A DNA stretch of 64,000 nucleotides, from contig JAPEIS010000003.1 in NCBI GenBank assembly GCA_029531795.1, positions 744,001-808,000 of the forward strand, given 5' to 3'. Below, piece by piece: positions 31,528 through 44,267 of this stretch. This stretch comes from Sclerotinia nivalis (lineage: Eukaryota > Ascomycota > Leotiomycetes > Helotiales > Sclerotiniaceae). Within the stretch, counting starts at the first letter, position 1. Each line of letters begins with the position of its first letter. Made by a program: the position numbers and the translations under genes. The notes below the pieces were generated by a model. The model had not been told where the DNA came from and made no database searches. It was given only the letters and a program-made list of their open reading frames with translations.

Positions 31528-32771
31528 ATTCTTACTAGTTCTTTAGTACGCAACCGATGACACTCAAGGGGCTCTTTTAATACCGATGGAAGTAGTCGTG
31601 AATGTCGAAACCTCGTCAAAACGACCCAAGCAACGATCCTCAAGACTCAATCGTTCAGCAAAACGATACATCAAACGGTGTTCTAAGAAGTCTTCTGATG
31701 AAATGGCTAACAACACTATGGCTCTCCATCATCGAGTCTTTTCTTGCGAGAAAGGCTTATCCCGAAATTGCTTGTCCACTTTCGATTTTCGACGTTTTTC
31801 TTTGAGTATGATGGAAATTCTATTTCCTCGAGATGATTGATTGCTTTTTGTTACTGTCTCCTCTTTTTCCTTTGCCCTTTGCAATAATTCAGAAAATAAG
31901 AAAATTATATTTGTAGGATTAGTAGACGTTCAGCCTTTCCGAAGGGGGAGGGTGGTTGTGGATTTTCCAAGTTCTGGCAGTATTGACCGCATTCCTCATG
32001 CATCTTTTGACTTTCAAAGTACTTCAATCATTGATAGTATGATATGAACTAGGGCAAAACGTTGGGGAATGCATCCAAAATCATGAAGGAGGTGGTAGCT
32101 TTTGTTATTCTTTTGCTTGTTGTTATTACGGTTTTGGCTGGTTCAGGGTTTTTGCTTCAAGCAAAGCCGGGAGATCCATTCACATATCATGATGGTTGCA
32201 TTTAATTTGTGCTTGCAATGCAATCTTGGTGATTGAAGGGTGCATGGACGGTTGACAAAGAATGACCCCACGTGTAATTCGACTTCAATGGTAGCTAGCT
32301 AGTTAGCTGATGTGTGAGAATTATTCTCTTGTATGAGTAGTCGATTGCTAAATGCTAATTGCTAATTTAATATGGTAACTTTATTTGTTCTTTGTCGTGG
32401 TGCTTGCTAGTGTGATGCATTGATGTCTGAGGAAATGCTTCGAGAGAATTCTGATGAACCCAGATAAGTGGTAGGTAGGCAGGTAGTTAAGGAAAAGCAG
32501 ATTGTGAATTGATAAGTGGTAAAATTGATAATACATTCTAACTTAGATGTCTAACTATAGTTTTTTCATCACGAGCTATCGTTAAGCTAAATAAATTTTA
32601 GGAGTGATTTATTCTGTTCTTTGTATTCATCGATATAGATATGGCTATATATAGATATATGCTTATCTGCCGCATTTTGAGGAAACTATCTCATCTCATC
32701 TGATACTCGAGTATCAACCCACGCTTTCCAATCCCAAACACCGCGTGCGATTGACGTTGAGATTTCATTCT
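31528..32771. other. Intergenic region with a possible small ORF
   Basis: About 1.2 kb downstream of the large gene. ATG 31602 opens 67 codons (MSKPRQNDPSNDPQDSIVQQ, then a hydrophobic stretch LLMKWLTTLWLSIIESFLA). It could be a small membrane peptide or just 3' UTR. Nothing else is supported. Confidence 0.35.
31602..31805 (+). CDS. Possible small membrane protein, 67 aa
   Basis: Hydrophilic Asn/Asp/Gln-rich N-terminus followed by one hydrophobic helix at about residues 30-48 and a short tail. It lies only 74 bases after the stop of the large plus-strand gene, so it may be within its 3' UTR. No family is recognised and no splice sites are needed. Low confidence. Confidence 0.25.
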   Translation: MSKPRQNDPSNDPQDSIVQQNDTSNGVLRSLLMKWLTTLWLSIIESFLARKAYPEIACPLSIFDVFL

Positions 32772-32973
32772 CATTCCCATTCCCATTCCCATTCCCATTC
32801 CCATTCCCATTCCCATTCCCATTCCCATTCCCATTCCCATTCCCATTCCCATTCCCATTCCCATTCCCATTCCCATTCCCATTCCCATTCCCATTCCCAT
32901 TCCCATTCCCATTCCCATTCCCATTCCCATTCCCATTCCCATTCCCATTCCCATTCCCATTCCCGTTCCCGTT
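32772..32973. repeat. ATTCCC hexanucleotide microsatellite, about 200 bp
   Basis: Roughly 33 copies of ATTCCC, nearly perfect, with two GTTCCC variants at the right end. The minus strand reads GGGAAT repeated, a regular G3N3 pattern capable of forming G-quadruplexes. All reading frames through it are open (HS, GN, MG, WE dipeptides) and none is a gene. Confidence 0.97.
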
Positions 32974-33065
32974 CAAAGCAAAAGACCAATCCATTCTATC
33001 CATCACATTAGCTTCATCAAGCATTCATTTAATCATTAAAAAGTAAATCATGAACCATGAGCCAT

Positions 33066-33140
33066 CATCTAACCATCCACCCATCCATCCATCCATCCCA
33101 TTCCAATTCCAATTCCAATTCCCATTCATCCATCCTACCC
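33066..33140. repeat. CCAT and AATTCC short tandem repeats
   Basis: CCATCCATCCATCC followed by CAATTCCAATTCC, adjacent to the 3' end of the DUF3433 gene. Confidence 0.7.
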
Positions 33141-35757
33141 CATAACCATAACCTGATCACCCCCTTTCCTCCCCAGCCTCTCAATCCCCAATCCTTCCTT
33201 CCCACCCCTCCCCATGCCAACCCCCAACGCATATTTTGCTTCTTCCCCTTTAAAATGAGCCGATGTACTAACTAATCTCGTCATCAAATCGATTTTCGAC
33301 CTAGGAGCACTAAATGCCGCATCATCTAGAACATTACTCGAATGCACAAAACTGATGATTTCAGCTAGACAATCTACCGGATGTGGTAGATGCATTGTTC
33401 GTCGATTGGGGAGTAGGAGGAGAAGAGTGAGGAAATAGATAATGAGGAATGCGAGACAGATGTAGAAGGAGGGGAGATTGGGAAGCATGCGCACTTCGTT
33501 CGAGGTGGTGGTCAAGGGGAAGAATATTCCGCCTGCGAGGATGGGGAGGATGATGAATAGGAAGGATGTGAGCGAAAACCAGGCTACGCGGAAATGACCA
33601 TTTCCGAGGGCGGTGATGCTGCTTTGAATTGGGAGCGCGGCTGTGTAGTCAAGTAGAAGAGATTTAGCTGCAGGAGAACCCTCGGGGTTGGCTAGTTCGG
33701 CCCAGGGTTGAAGTTTTCGGAGACTCATGTCGATGGGTTGAAAGACGAGATAGAGAATCATCCCGATTAGGGATGGGATGAAACTGTACAAGAAATTTGC
33801 TGCGGAATATCCAGACCCATTCGGATCAGCAGCAACCAAGGGTAAAAATCCATGACGAATGGCTGTCGATGGAAGAAATGATATTATGATCAATGCAAGC
33901 AAGAGAAAAAATGCCGTAACACACCACAGTACCACGAATGTATCCCGCAGGAACCATGGGATGTATCGAAATCGAGTAGCGGTATCATGGAGAAATGGGC
34001 GGTTTTCTTCCAAATCAGGCGTAGCGCTCTCATTGCTAACCTTTCTCTCAGCTTTTCCACCTTCCAACGCGTATCGTCTTATTGGTGCACCTGTTTCTCC
34101 TATCGAATAGAAAATCCCCTGTGTAGGACTAGGTGTTTTCCAGTAACCCAATCGATCACTTCGATCTGCTAGCTTTGTTCTGATTTCCTGTTTCGACTTC
34201 ATGGTCTCGGTTCCTGGGTAATCTCTAAGACTATTGCTCCGAGGCAATAACGCAATTAGATCAGCTAATGATCGAGGATCCCACAACAACCCAGTTGTTC
34301 GATGAAAGAAAAAGGCTCCAATAAGAACCAATCCCATACACATCGATATGTAAATCGCAACCAAAGTCCACGCAATCCCTTGAACAGCAGTCCATTTCCA
34401 ATGTCCATCCACTAATATGACAGAGAACAAGCATCCCTGAAGAGGAATCGTAAAAACAGATAACCATAAACACGATCCCCCAATATCAATCATCATAGGC
34501 CCATCCCATCTCGGCCAAAGCATATGTCTTGGAAAAGCTTCCAGGAACAACGCGTTGGTTCTAGGCTCTGCATCTTCCATTGCCATTAATGTATATGGCA
34601 TTATTCTCGTAATGGCAGCCATCAGATACTGAACATATAAAAATATGCACGCGCCCAAAATCTGGGGTAAGAATCCAAATATAAAATATCTACCGCCGTA
34701 AACACCGGTATTCCATGAATAAAGACCTTCATGGTAATTCGAGTAAATCGCGCAAAACATAATCGCTGCAGTCATGAGAAGACATAATGTAATAAGCGCT
34801 AGCAAAGAAAAAGGTCGTAAAATCGTGGGTAAAAATTTCAGCTCTGGGTGTCGTTTGGTGTTTGGAGGAGGTTGTGTGGGAATGAATATTTCGGCATCGT
34901 TATCGTTTTGAGTTGTTTGAGATGCTTGTGGTGCTCTTATGGGTGTTCTATCCTCTTCTTGAGTAGGTGGAGTTGAGAGAGGTTGTGTGGCATTTAGACC
35001 TAATAATCGTCCAGGTCCCGGCGTAGAGCGATGTTTTCTGACGAGTGCCAGTTCTGCTCTAGTTGGTCGTTGAGGGATATATCGATTATCATTTGGAATA
35101 AGTCTCTCCACAGGGTACTCCTCCGAACTCTGCGAATCGGTCGGCTGTTGACCTTGCTCTAGTTGTTGAGCTCTTCTTGCTTCTCGCCTGGCTTCTTCAT
35201 CTCTCGTCAATTGATCGATCGCAAATCGAATAAATGGCGTATCGTCAGTGTTTGGAGTTGGTGGACTTTCATCATCGGCCTGATCCGAAATCCTTGTCTG
35301 CCTCCTCAAAGCTTCAGTTTCCATACTCCTAATCTGCTGTTCATCAAATTGAACCATATTACTGTTGTATCTCTGATGTGAAGCCTCCCAATCACTCGCC
35401 CCAATCAAAGGCGCCTCTGTTGAATCTCCCAAGTTCTCGCAGCTTCTCTGCGGAGTACGAAATTGAGATGGAGGGGTTGCCCACCGTGTCACCGTAGCTG
35501 CATCCGAACTACTCGATTCTACTGACGGTGTGTTTTCTCCGTACCGCACATCCACACCGCTAATCAACTTTGAGGTTCGCACTTGTTGCAACTGTGGTCG
35601 CGAGTCTATGTACAAGGTCTATGTTAGTGAAAATAAGACAAAGAACCGAAAAGCCAAAATGTAGGTGAAGAGAATAGTGAATAGGTGAGAATCATTTTGA
35701 TTCAAGACTCAACTCACGGTTAACTCTTCGCAAATCCAGAGTTTCAAGATTCATCAT
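33135..35757 (-). CDS. DUF3433 multi-pass membrane protein
   Basis: Exon 1 is 35718..35757 (MMNLETLDLRRVN), intron 35606..35717 (GTGAGT donor, CACTAAC branch, CATAG acceptor), exon 2 33135..35605; 836 aa. An N-terminal disordered region of about 250 residues (Ser, Pro, Gln) is followed by two membrane modules. The first starts at LRPFSLLALITLCLLMTAAI, with YGGRYFIFGFLPQILGACIFLYVQYL and a LEAFPRHMLWPRWDGP loop. The second starts at FLRDTFVVLWCVTAFFLLLA, with NFLYSFIPSLIGMILYLVFQPIDMSLRKLQPW. This duplicated arrangement, with RPW/LQPWAEL-type motifs, is that of the Pezizomycotina DUF3433 family, sometimes mislabelled as a purine enzyme. Function unknown; probably a plasma or endomembrane protein. 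Confidence 0.82.
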
Positions 35758-38268
35758 CTTGTAAGCAACTCCACCAATAATAACATAAGCCCTTAACTAA
35801 GGAATGCATCTCCAAGGTTTGTGCGCAGAGCAAGTATCTATTAGTTAAAAAAGTGGCAGGTTGAAAAAGATGGCTGGATGTTGGTGTTGGTTCGCCGCCG
35901 TGAAGTTTTTCAGACAGGGTCTGAGCGAAAAGGTGGCTGGGAAAGCGTCTATTTCGCCTCACAAATGACAATACATGGTAACTCAGAGCACCTATCATAA
36001 TACGTTTTATGTGTGACGTTCAAGGTGGTTTCCAGCCATTTTTCCATATTGATCAATTGAATGGAGATACGTTTCAGTGGCACTAATGTACGAAAATGGG
36101 GTCAATTGGGCATTAGCAGGCGTCGGGTGGGATTTCTTGTCTCGCTTCCAGCAAGGAGAGCTGCAGGTGCATCAGTGCTTCAATTAGGATGATGTTATGT
36201 TACACTCACTATCTTGTCATTTGGTCATTTGAATCTTTTTGATCTTTGAATTGGAGTCATGTATGAAGTAATACCTACAAGCTTCCGAAGAATACAAAAA
36301 CACTGCAATCAAAGCTTGAAAAGGAAGTCCATTATATTCTTCAGGTTTACGAGTGCTTTCTGACCTTATCGCAGGCCGCATATCGTAATATCTGATCGCG
36401 ATGGCAAATGAGAAGAGTTTTCTTTTCAGCAGTCGTTACTTGGATGCAATCTCTAACCATCTACAAAGGTTCCAGACTCCAATTCCTTACCGCTCATGAA
36501 TCCGCATCAGCATAATCAAATTTCCATTATCGTTCCCCTCCTGTTCTCCCTGCACCCCAAATCCGCAAATCCCCAACCCCCTTCGCGTATTTCCAAAGAC
36601 CCTCATCGGAACAAATATATTCCTACTCCCATATGCCAAACCCCTCTCGTCCTTTCTCTATTCTTGCATATCTTCCCCTTCTTTAGTCTCCGCTCTTCTC
36701 TTTTTTAGTTCTTTTCCAATCCCTCCATCCCCACCATCCCCATCACTCCCTCTCGCCAAATATCCACCCAACCCCACCAACTCCCCTATTCTATCTGTAT
36801 CTGCAGTACATCTCAACACGGGCAATAAAGACACGAAGCACCCCTCAGTATAAAAAGACCTACTAAATACTCTCAATTTTGACTCCCCTCCTAAACTTCC
36901 CATTGATGAATTCATCTGCATCGGAGGTAGAATATATGCCAACCTCTACATTCTTATTTCCATCGGATGAAATAACTTTACTACTGGAGCCGCGAGCCTC
37001 CGATCCGATTTGGGTGGCAGAGGTGGGGAAAACGTGGTGCATGTCATGCTGTACTCATGGCTTCACGATTATATGTGCATTTGAAAATAGCCAGCTTTGA
37101 TGCGGCAATTTTCTCGCAGTCCGGCGTTGATGCGCTACGTTTGATCGAGTAAAACGAGCTAATGTGCCTCCTCTACACCGCGAAGTACATAATTGCTCTC
37201 AACAGAGCTCCTGGCATTTCTGAAGAAATGGGAAGGTAAAGAGCAAGGACAATTCTTACCATTAGTATTACCACCCAACCCATGAGGGAAAATTGAAATA
37301 ATGCTGGGCGCCCAGGTCATTTTGGGGTTTCAACTAGCCGAGGAAGTTTCTGGCATTACTGAGATTTCTACATTTTTGCAGAATTGCTCGAGGAAATCTA
37401 CTAGTGTACGCAGAAGATATAATGCTCTATTCTCTCGCACGTGCGGGGCATATGAACTTCGGGTTTGCTATGGTGTAGTGATTTATTTTGTATTTACAGC
37501 AAAGCTAATGTACATTTCTTCCGATGTTTTAGTTCCTCCTGGAAGGAAGATGAAGAATATCAGCCGTATTTTATTTGGTTTTAGTATTTTAGCAAGTATC
37601 ATGAACTGGAGGATCGTTGGGATGAAAGGTCAGTTCGGTTGTTAGTCTCGTTGCGTGGTAGTATTTGAGATCATACGATACTTGAAACTTACGTCTTTGG
37701 AGGTATACATTAATCTTTGAAGAAAAGGTTCAGGCGTACTGTAGCGGGCTTGGGAGTGTCCAAATGTTTCGAGAACTTTTGGTGGGGTTCGCCTACAAAG
37801 GAAAATGAAGGGGCAAGGGAAGTTCACAGTTTTGATGTTTGAAATGGGCTGGAACAATCAGGAAGACCGAATTTTGTATCAACAAGCTGTAGTTGGAGAA
37901 TGACCGTTTCGTGGGCTTGCAAGTCTAGAGGTAGCTCTAGGCTACCTTGAGAAAATGAGAAATTATATTTCATGCATTTGATATGCCATTTTTATGGCCA
38001 ACTATCGATGAATATGGATACGGAAGTATAGTATAGATGTGAGGCATTGCCACTTAGCATCCATCTCAATTCGTAAAGGATGATAATCCATAGTCCCTCT
38101 GATGGCCTGGAAGGCATTGCACAAAAAACCCAATATCTTGACCCAGATGCACCCATACAATATATACATAGAAGCAAGATAAAAGCTAGAACCGTAGACC
38201 GAATCCCCTGGCACAATAATTTATACCCGGAATGTTCCCAAACGCCGCCCAACCAAAAAGACTTTTTT
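35758..38268. other. Long intergenic region, 2.5 kb
   Basis: No supported gene. A minus-strand ORF 36658..36942 with an acidic Gly-rich tail (GSDGDGGDGG), and a plus-strand ORF 37301..37645 (114 codons, hydrophobic middle), lack an ATG context or splice support. CT/CA-rich sequence at 36490-36800 resembles a promoter or leader, but no gene follows. Confidence 0.4.
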
Positions 38269-39253
38269 CTATCTCAATTCATACCTCCCATTCGTCTCCA
38301 AAGGCGCATCATAATCATTTACTACTACCCGCGGTATCGGCAAATTCCACGTACCACTCCTATTTCTAGTAGAAGGAGTCGAAGCATCAACCCCCGGAGG
38401 GCTAACAACCATACTCTGCATGACATTTGGATCCGAGAAACTTCTTCGAGTTTGTTTGTATGAGTCGAATCTGGTATCTCTTGTGTGATTGTAACTGAGT
38501 CGTCGAGGCCGTCCAGTGGTGTGATTATTCGCTTCGAGATCGGTGGTTTCTTCTGTCGCAGTAAAGGCTTTGTAGACTTGGGGGAATGCATCGGGGGATG
38601 GTTCAGTAGTGGAATCGTAGCTGACATGTTTGAGGTTGACGGGCTCGTATTCTGCAGCTTTACGGTTGCGGCGCATGATCATGGAGCCATGTGCTAGGGG
38701 GATGTAGAAAGCGAGTCTGTAGAGGATTTGTTAGTGAGTGCTCGATACATAGGGCAGTAAACGAGGAGATCGACATACAGTAATATGATATGGACAATCA
38801 AGCCAACGAAACTCGGTATCATCTCCTTGAAAAGACCGAAAGCGTTCCAACAGCTGACGATGAACAAGACTGTCCAACTTGTACTTTTGAGGACATTCAT
38901 GTTGAGAAAGACAATGGGCTTTAATTTATGTCTCAACATGAGGACAATTTCTGTAATAGTAAGGATGATGTACACGCCGGAAAAAATAATGTAAAACCAT
39001 CCGATACTGTCAAAATTTCGTCAGTACTCATGCCGGGAAACAACCTTCAAAATAGATATATTTACCCAAAGCTTGTTTTAAAATCGCCGTTATAATCATC
39101 ATCATCGTCGTCATCACCGAAATCATCGCGCATGAACTGAGCAACAACGACGGCAATAATTACCAAAGTAAAGCCTGAAAGCAGAAGTTGGATGAACCAG
39201 CAAGGTACCAAAATCAGTCTCCTCCAAGGAGCATAAGGATGTTCACTCGCCAT
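38269..39253 (-). CDS. Four-helix integral membrane protein of unknown function
   Basis: Exons are 39066..39253, 38779..39006 and 38269..38716, giving 287 aa. Introns: 39007..39065 (GTAAAT, TGACAG) and 38717..38778 (GTATGT, CACTAAC branch, TACAG). Four hydrophobic helices: residues about 13-40 (LILVPCWFIQLLLSGFTLVI), 65-86 (FYIIFSGVYIILTITEIVLM), 100-118 and 124-147. An acidic loop (FGDDDDDDDYNGDF) lies between the first two. The cytosolic C-terminal half is disordered and Ser/Thr/Arg-rich (TRRSFSDPNVMQSMVVSPPG) and resembles tails carrying phosphorylation sites. The family is uncharacterised, and no transporter or receptor motif was seen. Confidence 0.78.
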
Positions 39254-41493
39254 GATGATCAATGACTGATATACATCTATATTTATAGATAAGGAAATAT
39301 ATGGAGCTTTTAAAGAACACCTCAAATAGAACAAATGAAGAAAGCCCTATATATAAGACGATCGACAATAAAAAGATGTTGAAGCAAGAGAAAGTGAACA
39401 ACGGCTGCGTACGACAAGCCCCGCATCCCAAACAATACCTACCTCAAGCTCTACCTGCACTACGTATTCGTCATTCGAATCTTTTCCCGTCCATCCAATA
39501 ATCCCTTCCAAACCATGTAGTGCCCATAACCATCGTACATTTGTTCTGCACTCGCTGAGACAACGCATCAGCAAACAGATGAATCATTTCTAGCACAGCC
39601 TCAACCCATCAAAAATTCACAGGTCAACTTAGCGATCAAATAAACGACTAGCGTTCCGCGTAAAAACATCAAAGCTCTCACTGCTTACTAGAATTATCGA
39701 TTAGATAAATTTATGGGGCTGCTGTATTCCAGCATAGAAAAGACGGTATGGCATGCTGTGATTTCTGGAATATCTCGAAGCTGCTTCCCGGACCTCAATC
39801 GAACTACTTTGTGCACTGTTTGGGTTTCAATATTGTTTCCTGCAGTAAGCTACAGCTGACAGTTAGACTTTTCGTCAGGCTGACTCTGCGGGGTTGTTGA
39901 TGTCATTTGGTTGGTTCTATGCATCACGTGAAATGTATGCTTTTATTTCTGCGCCTGTACGAACATGAATGGATTAAAAATGTGTTAACTTGGCCGTATG
40001 CAGTCCTGTCGTGTGTTACCTATAGTAATTATGCAAGCAAAACGATTTAATATGTTGCTGCTCGCCCTGGCGTCGGATCACCACTAATTAAGCTTTTTTT
40101 ATTTTTAGCAAATCGCTCAACACAACGGCCACGCGGCTTGGCAGTATATCTTCAAAACTTCTCCATTTGTTTGCACAGCTCCCGGAATCCGAGCAAGCAA
40201 CTGATTTTCCAGCGATTGCTATTTATTCTTCATTGGCTCTTTTCACAATGATATCAGTTTCGGTACAGCACTGATAGTATCTATGATGGCTGCTGACACC
40301 TCTTGAACAAGAAAACACCCTTCAGCCCGAAGCCTTCCCACCACCACTTCACCGATCTATCTCCAACTACCCTCAAGATCCGGATGCACTGCACTCCCAT
40401 GCACAAAACGCACTCATTCTATTCTTAAATGATATTGCGACCGGCCAAATCAACCCACTACCGATAAACTCAGCCTCCAAAATCTCATCTCCCACCCCAC
40501 TTTCTCCTAATGAAAAACCGACCCAATAAATCATCTATAAATCCTTCAACCATTCCATTCTTTGTTCGTGACTAGCCAAAACTGTTCCGCTGCACCGGAA
40601 TCGTTTTATGTATTAGGTGGTTCTTCATCCGAGTACTCGGGCCATCTATATACTAGGCATCGAAATTGCTTCTTCCATGTTAAGCTTTCTAGATATTTTG
40701 GTACATCAATATCAATTATCTTCTTTATGAAGAAATTCGATGGTAAACTAATTTTTTGAACTGTTTTTATAAGAAGTGATGGTTCAGTATTTCGTGTCTC
40801 GTCGGCTTTTACGACAGAGCATCGACAAGAACAACTTCGAACGCAAAAACCGTGTCCCATGTCCAGCCATGGCGACGGCCCAAGATATCAAGTCCTGCCT
40901 ACCAAATTTGATCATTCCGGGCCAACAACACTGAGACTAAGGGGTTGAGCTTGGCCTAAACATGGCCTAAACATGGCCTAAACAGCATCTCATGTTGCCC
41001 TTGTGGGTCAATAGAGACAGTTGAGCTACCTGTCTGTATTGATACATATAAAGTTGAGGTTTTGCAGGTCAACTTTCAATGCACTTACGGCATCAAATGC
41101 GCCACGAAACCACGTATGGCCTCATCAGCATACAGCAAAATCAGCAAGCAAATGGTAGCGGAGACATCGCTAGCTGCTTGTGGAAAGACGAAACGCGACG
41201 GGCGGACGGCAGACGCTTGCGAAGAAGTTTAGATAAAAGAAAAGCATTGTAAGCCGTGCTATCCAGAAAAACTACTTTGGTATATGAGTCTTGACTGTAC
41301 CGCACAATGCTCGGTGAGAAAGTGGGTTTGAACTTGGTGAGCTTTTGATTTCAGCCTGTCAATTGGTGTCCATTATATTCTAGTTTCTATATACTGTATA
41401 TCTAAGCTTTATAACTTCGATTAACGGATCCATTATCTTCTATCCATCCCACACCATAAGAAAGCTTTTTCGACACTGGCTCAGTTTCGTCCA
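39254..41493. other. Long intergenic region, 2.2 kb
   Basis: No gene is supported. It contains three copies of an 11-bp tandem repeat at 40952-40984. Composition is AT-rich with no clear coding signal on either strand. Confidence 0.5.
40952..40984. repeat. 11-bp tandem repeat, three copies
   Basis: Three perfect copies of TGGCCTAAACA. Confidence 0.9.
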
Positions 41494-42627
41494 CTAAGGC
41501 TTCCTATCCGGGAATCCCAAGTCAACGCCAAATGCTGGGAATACATATCGCATAAGTTTTCCGTTCTTCTTCAGATCATCTGAGTAATCATTTAGAATCT
41601 TCATGTCCTCGTCATCCAACTTCACGATGTTCATGTTTGCCTTTATTCTATCAGGAGTGACGGACTTTGCGAGAACCGAACTTCCTCGAGCGACTATTGA
41701 TCGTTAGCAAACCTCGCGCCAATAAAAGACTGTATTTGAGAGGAGATTTTACCATGGTAGCTGAGCAAAACTGAAGCTGGTGGTACATCCCTCTTCTTCG
41801 CAACCTCCACGATTGGGGCGGCAGTAAACAACGGACTACCAGTGCTTCCAAGAGGACTGTAAGCTGTGATGTGAATTCCCTTTGCCTTGCACAAATCGTA
41901 AATCTCTTGTTGTGGTAATGAAGGATGATTTTCAATTTGATTAACGGCTGGAGTAATGGTAGCTTTCGAGAATAATTCTTCCAGATTTTTCACACTGTAA
42001 TTCGAAACTCCAATGGCCTTGGTCTTGCCGGTTTTGGAGACTTTCTCGAGTTCCTGCCATGTTTGAGTGTGGGACCATTCTGTTTGAAGATCGCGGGAGC
42101 CATCAGGATGTTTGGGGAACTTTTCGTGGTTTCCTGGGAACTGAAGTGTTAGGATTTATTACCCGAGGAAAATGAAGGGGTAATGTTGGCGGGAAGAATA
42201 TTCTAACCGTTTGGGTTCATGGGAACGGGCCAATGCATCAAATATAAATCGACATAATCCAAACCCAAGCTCTTCAAACTCTTATCGAGAGCCTCCTCAA
42301 CCCGTGTATGATATGTGCACCATAATTTCGTGGTGATGAAGATATCTTCTCTCTTAATTCCGGATGCGAAAGCCTCCTTGAGACCTTGTCCTACTTCATC
42401 TTCGTTTCCGTAAACATATGCTGCGCGATTTCATTAGCGATTGATTCCCGAAAAAGTCACATTCATGAGGATGTAAAGGAGAAAATACCGCAATCAATAT
42501 GCTTATATCCAATTGACAATGCGTAAGCGACGGCTTTTGCAACTTCGCCTGGCTCAGATTGCCATGTACCGAGCCCTAGAGCTGGAATCTCGGCCCCAGT
42601 ATTGAGCTTAAATCTTGTGTCTGCCAT
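41494..42627 (-). CDS. Aldo-keto reductase (GCY1/glycerol dehydrogenase-like)
   Basis: Exons are 42489..42627, 42208..42420, 41753..42133 and 41494..41693, giving 310 aa. Introns: 42421..42488, 42134..42207 and 41694..41752, all GT..AG. The sequence is a full AKR barrel: [36 protein letters not shown] (catalytic Asp and Tyr), FITTKLW (catalytic Lys), [10 protein letters not shown] (catalytic His), [37 protein letters not shown] and [15 protein letters not shown] (NADP-binding Lys, Ser, Arg). It reduces carbonyls with NADPH. Fungal relatives act as glycerol dehydrogenases or D-galacturonate/glyceraldehyde reductases; the sequence alone does not decide the substrate. All catalytic residues are intact. 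Confidence 0.92.
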
Positions 42628-43679
42628 TGCGTTCTTTTTTGATTATGTTGGTATGTTGTTGGTTATGCTGTTGGTTCCTTTTAATTGACGGCGATGAATT
42701 GAAGAAACAAGAACAAACTTCAACAAGATGTGGCATCTTTAACGTGGGGGAGGGAAGAATTAGTACTGGTTTGTTAGTGGCAAGCTATCAATCACTATCA
42801 CCCCTCAAGGTGGAGGTATGATGAAATATCTCTCAACCCCACCATTTAACACGCACCACCCCACTCCTGCGGAGAACTACTGAACCGCTGATCCTACTCT
42901 AGTCCGCCATCAACAATCAGGAGTCCTAAAGAGCAGCGAAGCCGACGCGAATTGTCAATAAGAATCCCCCGAATAATTTTTCTTCGCATTCTCGTTGATC
43001 TGGTGGGAAATTCGATACTCATACATATAAAGTTATTATGTCTGAGTGGCGCCCGAGATCGAGACAGCTCTTGGTCCCGTTACACGGTCGAGTCAATGAG
43101 TACTTCTGATCCCATTTGTTCCTAATTTTTGGAGGTCGAAGTAATACCTCATTTCTTGTACCCTGTGAGAATGACTGAGAATGACTCTTATGTTGCCCAT
43201 GAATTCGATCATGATGCAACGGCTGTGCCTCCGGAGACAGTTTCCAAGGGTGTTACGATTAGACTTGCAGTTGTATCTCATGGTTACAATGTGACGGAGC
43301 TTGTAACATTAGCAAATAATGTATTGTAGAGGCTTTTGCTAACGTTTCTTAAAATGCTATTTGCTGGCCCCCCAATATTGGTAATGATCGTCTCTAGCCT
43401 CACCCAAACCCGTAGTCGAATGAATATTGCCTAGCAGATATATTCAGTCGGTTGTTGACAACAAAAAAAGAGCTTATCACCATTCACTCATAGGGAGCTC
43501 TTACTCATGACACTGGCCTCATTTTACGCTCTCTTCCGATCCGAGAAAACAAGAATGAAACCATAGCGATACATTTTCATGTCTGCTGCTGCATATATCG
43601 AACAACTGATAATAGAAACCAAAAACTGGTGTTCTTAAAACACTCTCCATACAGATTATTCAAGTCCAAAGAGGAAGAA
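42628..43679. other. Intergenic region
   Basis: AKR promoter and about 900 bases without a supported gene. A 66-codon ORF at 43129..43329 is unsupported. Confidence 0.45.
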
Positions 43680-44267
43680 CCACCTTCTGGGCCAAGTTGA
43701 TCTCTCAGTCTTCGGCTATCAAAGTGTCGTCACCAGTGGCGATTGCAAATTCAACGCTTCTTGGCTAACCAGAGGGAATGACACAACCGATTGGACTTTC
43801 AAAAACAACAAGGCGAACATTTATAATGGCGATGGACTATTGAGATCAAAATTATTTTTTATTCCTAATATTGATCTTCCAGCTTGTATTAATGATTACT
43901 CAACTTCTTTTTGGGGGTGTGAAGCCGGTCTAGTGATTGGAGCCATCCTCGAACCCAATGGGTTGGTTTTACCAATGCTGTGCAGCAGTCAATGAGACTA
44001 CATACCCCGATAACCACGAGGCGGCGTCAAGAAGAAGATCTTCAAAAACTACCAAGACGGCAGTTACAGCAATTGACATGGAGGGCTTTCATCAGACCAA
44101 TAAAACCATTTGAATGTCAACAATTTCTCAAAGAGACACATTTTTGTAATCCCCAGAATGGAAATGCAGCCGTCATAGCGATGCCGGTTGCCGAATCTAC
44201 GATTCGTGTGTTTGTCTCATCTGGATACGAGAACCCTATGGTAAATGAGACTCATAGGCAACTTTAA
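43680..44267 (+). pseudogene. Degenerate coding relic, possibly of a secreted protein
   Basis: From about 43695 one frame without an ATG stays open for about 100 codons with protein-like composition and cysteines (VDLSVFGYQSVVTSGDCKFN, NASWLTRGNDTTDWTF, CINDYSTSFWGCEAGLVIGA) and ends at a TGA near 43990. Adjacent frames continue: ETTYPDNHEAASRRR, and, to 44267, RPIKPFECQQFLKETHFCNP with IAMPVAESTIRVFVSSGYEN. Frame changes and the missing start indicate a gene in decay. N-glycosylation sequons and paired cysteines suggest an extracellular protein. Family not recognised. Confidence 0.4.

Noticed and set aside
32686..33024. Long ORFs encoding HS, GN, MG and WE dipeptide repeats in every frame
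   Set aside because: They all come from the ATTCCC hexamer array, which is stop-free in all frames; no start context, introns or flanking coding sequence.
36658..36942. Minus-strand ORF with an acidic Gly-rich tail
   Set aside because: No initiating ATG at its start and no acceptor joining it to an upstream exon; may be chance in CT-rich DNA.
37301..37645. 114-codon plus-strand ORF
   Set aside because: No recognisable domain or leader, and no conserved-looking motif.
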